Assembly: GCA_963930645.1 (NCBI GenBank)
Contig: OZ005657.1
Coordinates: 53,594,653 to 53,658,652 of the forward strand
From: Salticus scenicus
Lineage: Eukaryota > Arthropoda > Arachnida > Araneae > Salticidae
Direction of reading: 5' to 3'
Length of the DNA stretch: 64,000 bases
Made by a program: the position numbers and the translations under genes
The notes under the pieces: model-generated
Told to the model about the DNA's origin: nothing
What the model saw: the letters and a program-made list of their open reading frames with translations, nothing else
The model's database searches: none
Part shown: in pieces, positions 60,390 through 64,000 of the stretch
Layout of the letters: every line of letters begins with the position of its first letter
Numbering within the stretch: the first letter of the stretch is position 1

Positions 60390-61695
60390 AAAAATAAAAT
60401 AAAATGAAATAAAATAAAATAAAAAAACACTTTAAAACACGTACGTAATCATTTACTTAATTAAAATTATAATTATAATTACAATTTAAAATTCATATTA
60501 AATGAAGCTTTTCGCTAAGAGAACATAGCATTGTCAGATTAAAACAATTTTTGTAACGTTTGACAGCAGGATTATCCGTTTTGTATCCCTCTTTTAATGA
60601 ATCTCCCTTCGCATCGTCAAGTTTTTTACCTTTGATCATAATACACAATATTTCTATATATGACCGTATTGATTGTATTCTATGACCTTTACAAAAATTG
60701 TTTTAATCTGAAGGTGCTATGTTTTGATAGCGAAAAGCTTCGTTTAATCTGAATTACAAATTGTAAATATAATTTTAGTTAAATAAATGACTATGTACGT
60801 GTTTTAAAGTGAAAGAATTACAGTTTTACCAGAGACAAATAGTAGATGGAAACGATGAAATTCTTCAAATGTAATTATTTAATATAAATAAATAAATAAA
60901 TAATAAACTAAATTTGAAACTATATCTCGATCTTTTTTATCAACTTTTAGTACATAAATCATTCATAAATTTTATTTTCTAAAACATCCATGTTCATTTC
61001 AATGCTACAAAAACTGCTTTTGATACGAGCGTCATTACACTACCACTCCGATGGGCCGATGGGCATCTGACCCCGAGTGAAGAGGAAACATGTTTTACCC
61101 CGCGATGATCAATCTATGCCTTATTATTATATCTATATTTTAATCAGAATGGTTCTTTGTTATATTTAATAAAATCAAATTCGATGTTTTTTTTTTTTTT
61201 TTAAATTAAATAAAATATTTTTTCGGGCCGAATTTGCATAAACATTGTATCATTTGCGAGCTGGCGATCTACCAGCTAATCTCAGATGATAAGTTACGGG
61301 GTTTCTAGGTATGGGTATAAAATAGTTATTATTATTAATAATATTATTGTTTTAACGCGAATTTTCAACTGATTTTAACAAAACTGAAAAACTGGCTATA
61401 AACAGTTTACCTGAATAGTGAATCAAAGATCACTTAAATCGGATGAAAATTTCAAATTTTATATGAAAATAAATATTTAAGTTAATTCAAGATCGGTTTT
61501 CTCTGGTTCGGTCGGGAGATTTTATAACTATATTTTATATTATTCACTTCATGCGCATGGATGTTTGTTTATCCCTCTCAGCGTTTGAACCGGAATTTTG
61601 TAACACAAACAAACTCCATTGAAACGGTTTGAGACTGATTTTTGTAATGTAAGAAATCTCTCTCTAAATCGTGCGAACCTGATTACTGTAACTCT
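60390..61695. other. AT-rich DNA without recognised gene
   Basis: Contains an AAATA/AAAAT microsatellite (60390-60425), poly-T (61188-61202) and a GC-richer spot around 61040-61110. Two phrases near 60520 and 60720 (GAAGCTTTTCGCTAAGAGAA with ATTGTTTTAATCTG) look like weak inverted copies of each other. No gene recognised. Confidence 0.45.
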
Positions 61696-61698
61696 AAA

Positions 61699-62954
61699 TA
61701 TAGTGCGACTGTCAGGAGTTGGCCCCTGTCAATCAAACGTGACGTAGGCAGCGACGATTCTATTACCTTGAAATCGGTTGAGGGTGAAAAGGGAGGTGGT
61801 TTGCTATCTTTACGAGTTTTGTGACATTTTGGCGAAAATACTGTTTATTATCTATTTACTTATTTCCAAATTTGGAGAACTTTTGGGCTTTCTAGTATGT
61901 TATATCATTAAAAAATATTTGTTACATTATAACTAATTATTAATACGATGAGGATTGTTATGATTGTCTAAACGATATTTCAAAATTTCGGTTTGCAGTC
62001 TTTTTTTTCTCTTTTTCATTTTTTCTTTCTTTCTTTCTTTCTTTATGTCCTAATTTGGACCTAGCACCATAAATAAAACTACCAATCTACCAACCTTTCT
62101 TTCTTCTTGCTTTATTTCTCTTAAAAAAAAAAAAAAAAAAAAAAAGTGAAAAGAGAAAAAAAAAAAAAAAAAAAAAAAAAGAAAGAAAAATATTTAAAAT
62201 TTAAATAAAGAACTGCACTCCTGTAATTTTTTTTTTTCTTTCTTTCTTTTCTTTTTTTTTTTTTTTTTTTTTTAAGACAAAATACATAGAAATTAAAAGC
62301 CATTCTAACAGTAATGTAAGAAATTATCTTTCATATTCGTATCTGATGTGTATGCAAATATTCTGAGAGCTATTGTACATAATACTGTAAATTATGCGTA
62401 CAGCTCAATTTATTTTTATAAAATTCCCCATTTATTTATTCAGTATTTTTAAAAATGTTTTTCTTTTCTTAAAAAAAAAAAAAAAAAAAAAAAGAGTACA
62501 GCGTAAAAACTTTTTCATTTTTATTTTTTAAATGTTTTCAAAGAAAATTATTTTCTTTCCTGAAATACAAAATAAAATGCGTAGACAATAATTTATAATC
62601 CATGCAAACAGCACGATTTTTTTTTCTTGTTTAAATTTATTGCTCGAAACTTCTTTATGCAAATTCGGTATTAGTGCTTATTAAAATTTCAGAAATTATT
62701 GAAAAGGTTTTTTTTTTTTTCCCCTTTTAGTTTATGTGTCATTAATTTTTAAATATTAACACATGTTCCTTTTAATAGGCAAAACGAATTTCAGCTAGCG
62801 AAAAGTAAAAATTATTGGCTTGATGTGTTATTTTCATGGCAACCTTCTTTTTTCCCCACCCATTCATTCTTTTCACTTTGTGCACCCCTTCCTTAAAGTA
62901 AACTCTTCGAAAAGAAGGAGGGACGAAGGGCCAACTCGTGAAAGTTGAACTATA
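61699..62954. mobile_element. 1256-bp TIR element, copy 2
   Basis: Matches 27688-28944 base for base except for small homopolymer differences; it begins TATAGTGCGACTGTCAGGAG and ends CGTGAAAGTTGAACTATA. The flanks on both sides differ from those of copy 1, proving it moved as a unit. Same orientation as copy 1. The minus-strand lysine-rich frame at 62121-62303 is a poly-A artefact. Confidence 0.9.
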
Positions 62955-63898
62955 CCTACTCCGAATTCGTTAGAGACGGAAAATTGTAACTGACCCTTCC
63001 CCCTTTTACCAACACGGATTGACAAGGGGCGGACAATAACGATAAGATAAGCTGACAGTTGAAATGCTTCTTTGTTGAAAGAGAGGATTGATAACTAAAG
63101 AATAGAATAGTGAAAAATGTTCAAGAAGAGCTGTTGATAATTTGTAAAATCAGTTAGAATACTGCTTGGCCGAACAGAACTTCGCATAAAATTTTCTATT
63201 TTTTCAATTTAAATTATACCTTTTAGATGACGATTTTTTCCATAGGAACCTTTAAATTAATAATAAGACATTTATTGTTAAAATAAAATAGTGACAATTA
63301 TTTTTTAAATCAGCAGCTTTATTATTATTGTTACTATTTTTATTATTTATGAACTAACAGTATATTCTGCATAAAACACTGTTTTAATTAAATATTAATG
63401 TACAGCATTTTAATATCTTGTAACAGGTTTTTCTCTTTACTTGGTTTCATTGTAAAAATTATTAATAGTGTAATACAATCATTCGTTTTCGGAAGTGTAT
63501 TATATATATATATAGGTAACTATTTTAACGAATTTATGAGTTTAAAGATAAGAAAAACAAAAAAAGAGAATTGCAAACCAATGCGCAGAATTGCTACAAA
63601 AGGAAATGCAAAACTTAAATATAGGAATAAATTATCAATGAATAAAATGAAATACCCCCCCCCCCCTCCCAAATATATATATATATATATATATCAGCGG
63701 AGCGCTGGCTACCGGTGAAATCTAATTTTCATGGAGATAAGACGAATTCAAATCGAATTATCATCGGAAACCCCTAAATCTAGCAATTTCCTAGAAAATA
63801 TTCTTCTAGGTTTTGCGTTTGCTAATATTTAAATCTATTACCTAATAATCAGATTTATTTTTCATCTCAAAAAAATCTGTAACACTATCTATCTATAT

Positions 63899-63930
<32 letters not shown>

Positions 63931-64000
63931 TTAAATTGTTCTAGCGATTTTCAACAAAACCAAATTTCTGTCGTATATTTTCCGGATTTAGTGCGAATTA
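62955..64000. other. AT-rich DNA with microsatellites
   Basis: Holds TA tracts (63500-63515, 63671-63694), a C run (63655-63666) and a CACA/TATA tract (63896-63929). The 106-codon plus-strand frame at 63398-63718 runs through several of these and has no recognisable family. Confidence 0.5.

Overview
This is AT-rich animal nuclear DNA made almost entirely of mobile-element sequence and simple repeats. It has long homopolymer and (TA)n runs, many inverted-repeat MITEs, tRNA-derived SINEs, a Penelope-like retroelement remnant with a GIY-YIG domain, and a Polinton/Maverick-type integrase fragment. An arthropod, probably an arachnid such as a spider, fits this repeat landscape. That is inference from style; no host gene in the window settles it. 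There is no rRNA, no canonical tRNA gene, no CRISPR and no prokaryotic operon. Most open frames are translations of repeats.

Layout. 1-5300: two arrays of the same 14-16 bp minisatellite in opposite orientation flank several MITEs, in a foldback-like arrangement. 5300-8085: AT-rich filler. 8086-10491: a composite repeat bounded by TAACACTTTCCAAC inverted ends and built from CTGT-rich units; its longer relative lies at 40781-44223. 10641-11730: an interspersed repeat of about 1.1 kb, with other copies at 25599-26564 and 36823-37852. A fourth copy is split: its 5' part is at 13861-14001 and its 3' part at 53953-54885. The bases at the two sides of that split form a perfect 23-bp inverted repeat, so 14002-53952 can be read as one insertion of about 40 kb carrying CGAGTAAC motifs at both ends.

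Inside that interval: three ~646-bp CGAGTAAC-rich units (16140-17945), SINEs, a Penelope remnant (22620-23255), a 1257-bp TIR element (27688-28944) repeated at 61699-62954, a 5280-bp hAT-type element with perfect 8-bp target duplications (33031-38310), the second composite repeat, and a nearly exact 3.5-kb tandem duplication (46146-53145). Each duplicate copy carries a possible two-exon gene for a small secreted protein of unknown function.

Right of the interval: a piggyBac-type MITE (55416-55641), an inverted pair of CTGT-family repeats with a nested hAT-type MITE (55795-57935), and a 2340-bp Polinton-derived element (58032-60371). The last has ~520-bp terminal inverted repeats, a 6-bp target duplication (GGCACT), a broken integrase gene, and an outward-pointing tRNA-like module in each terminal repeat. 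The best-supported results are the elements defined by boundaries and target duplications. The 40-kb interval is the most provocative and the least proven.
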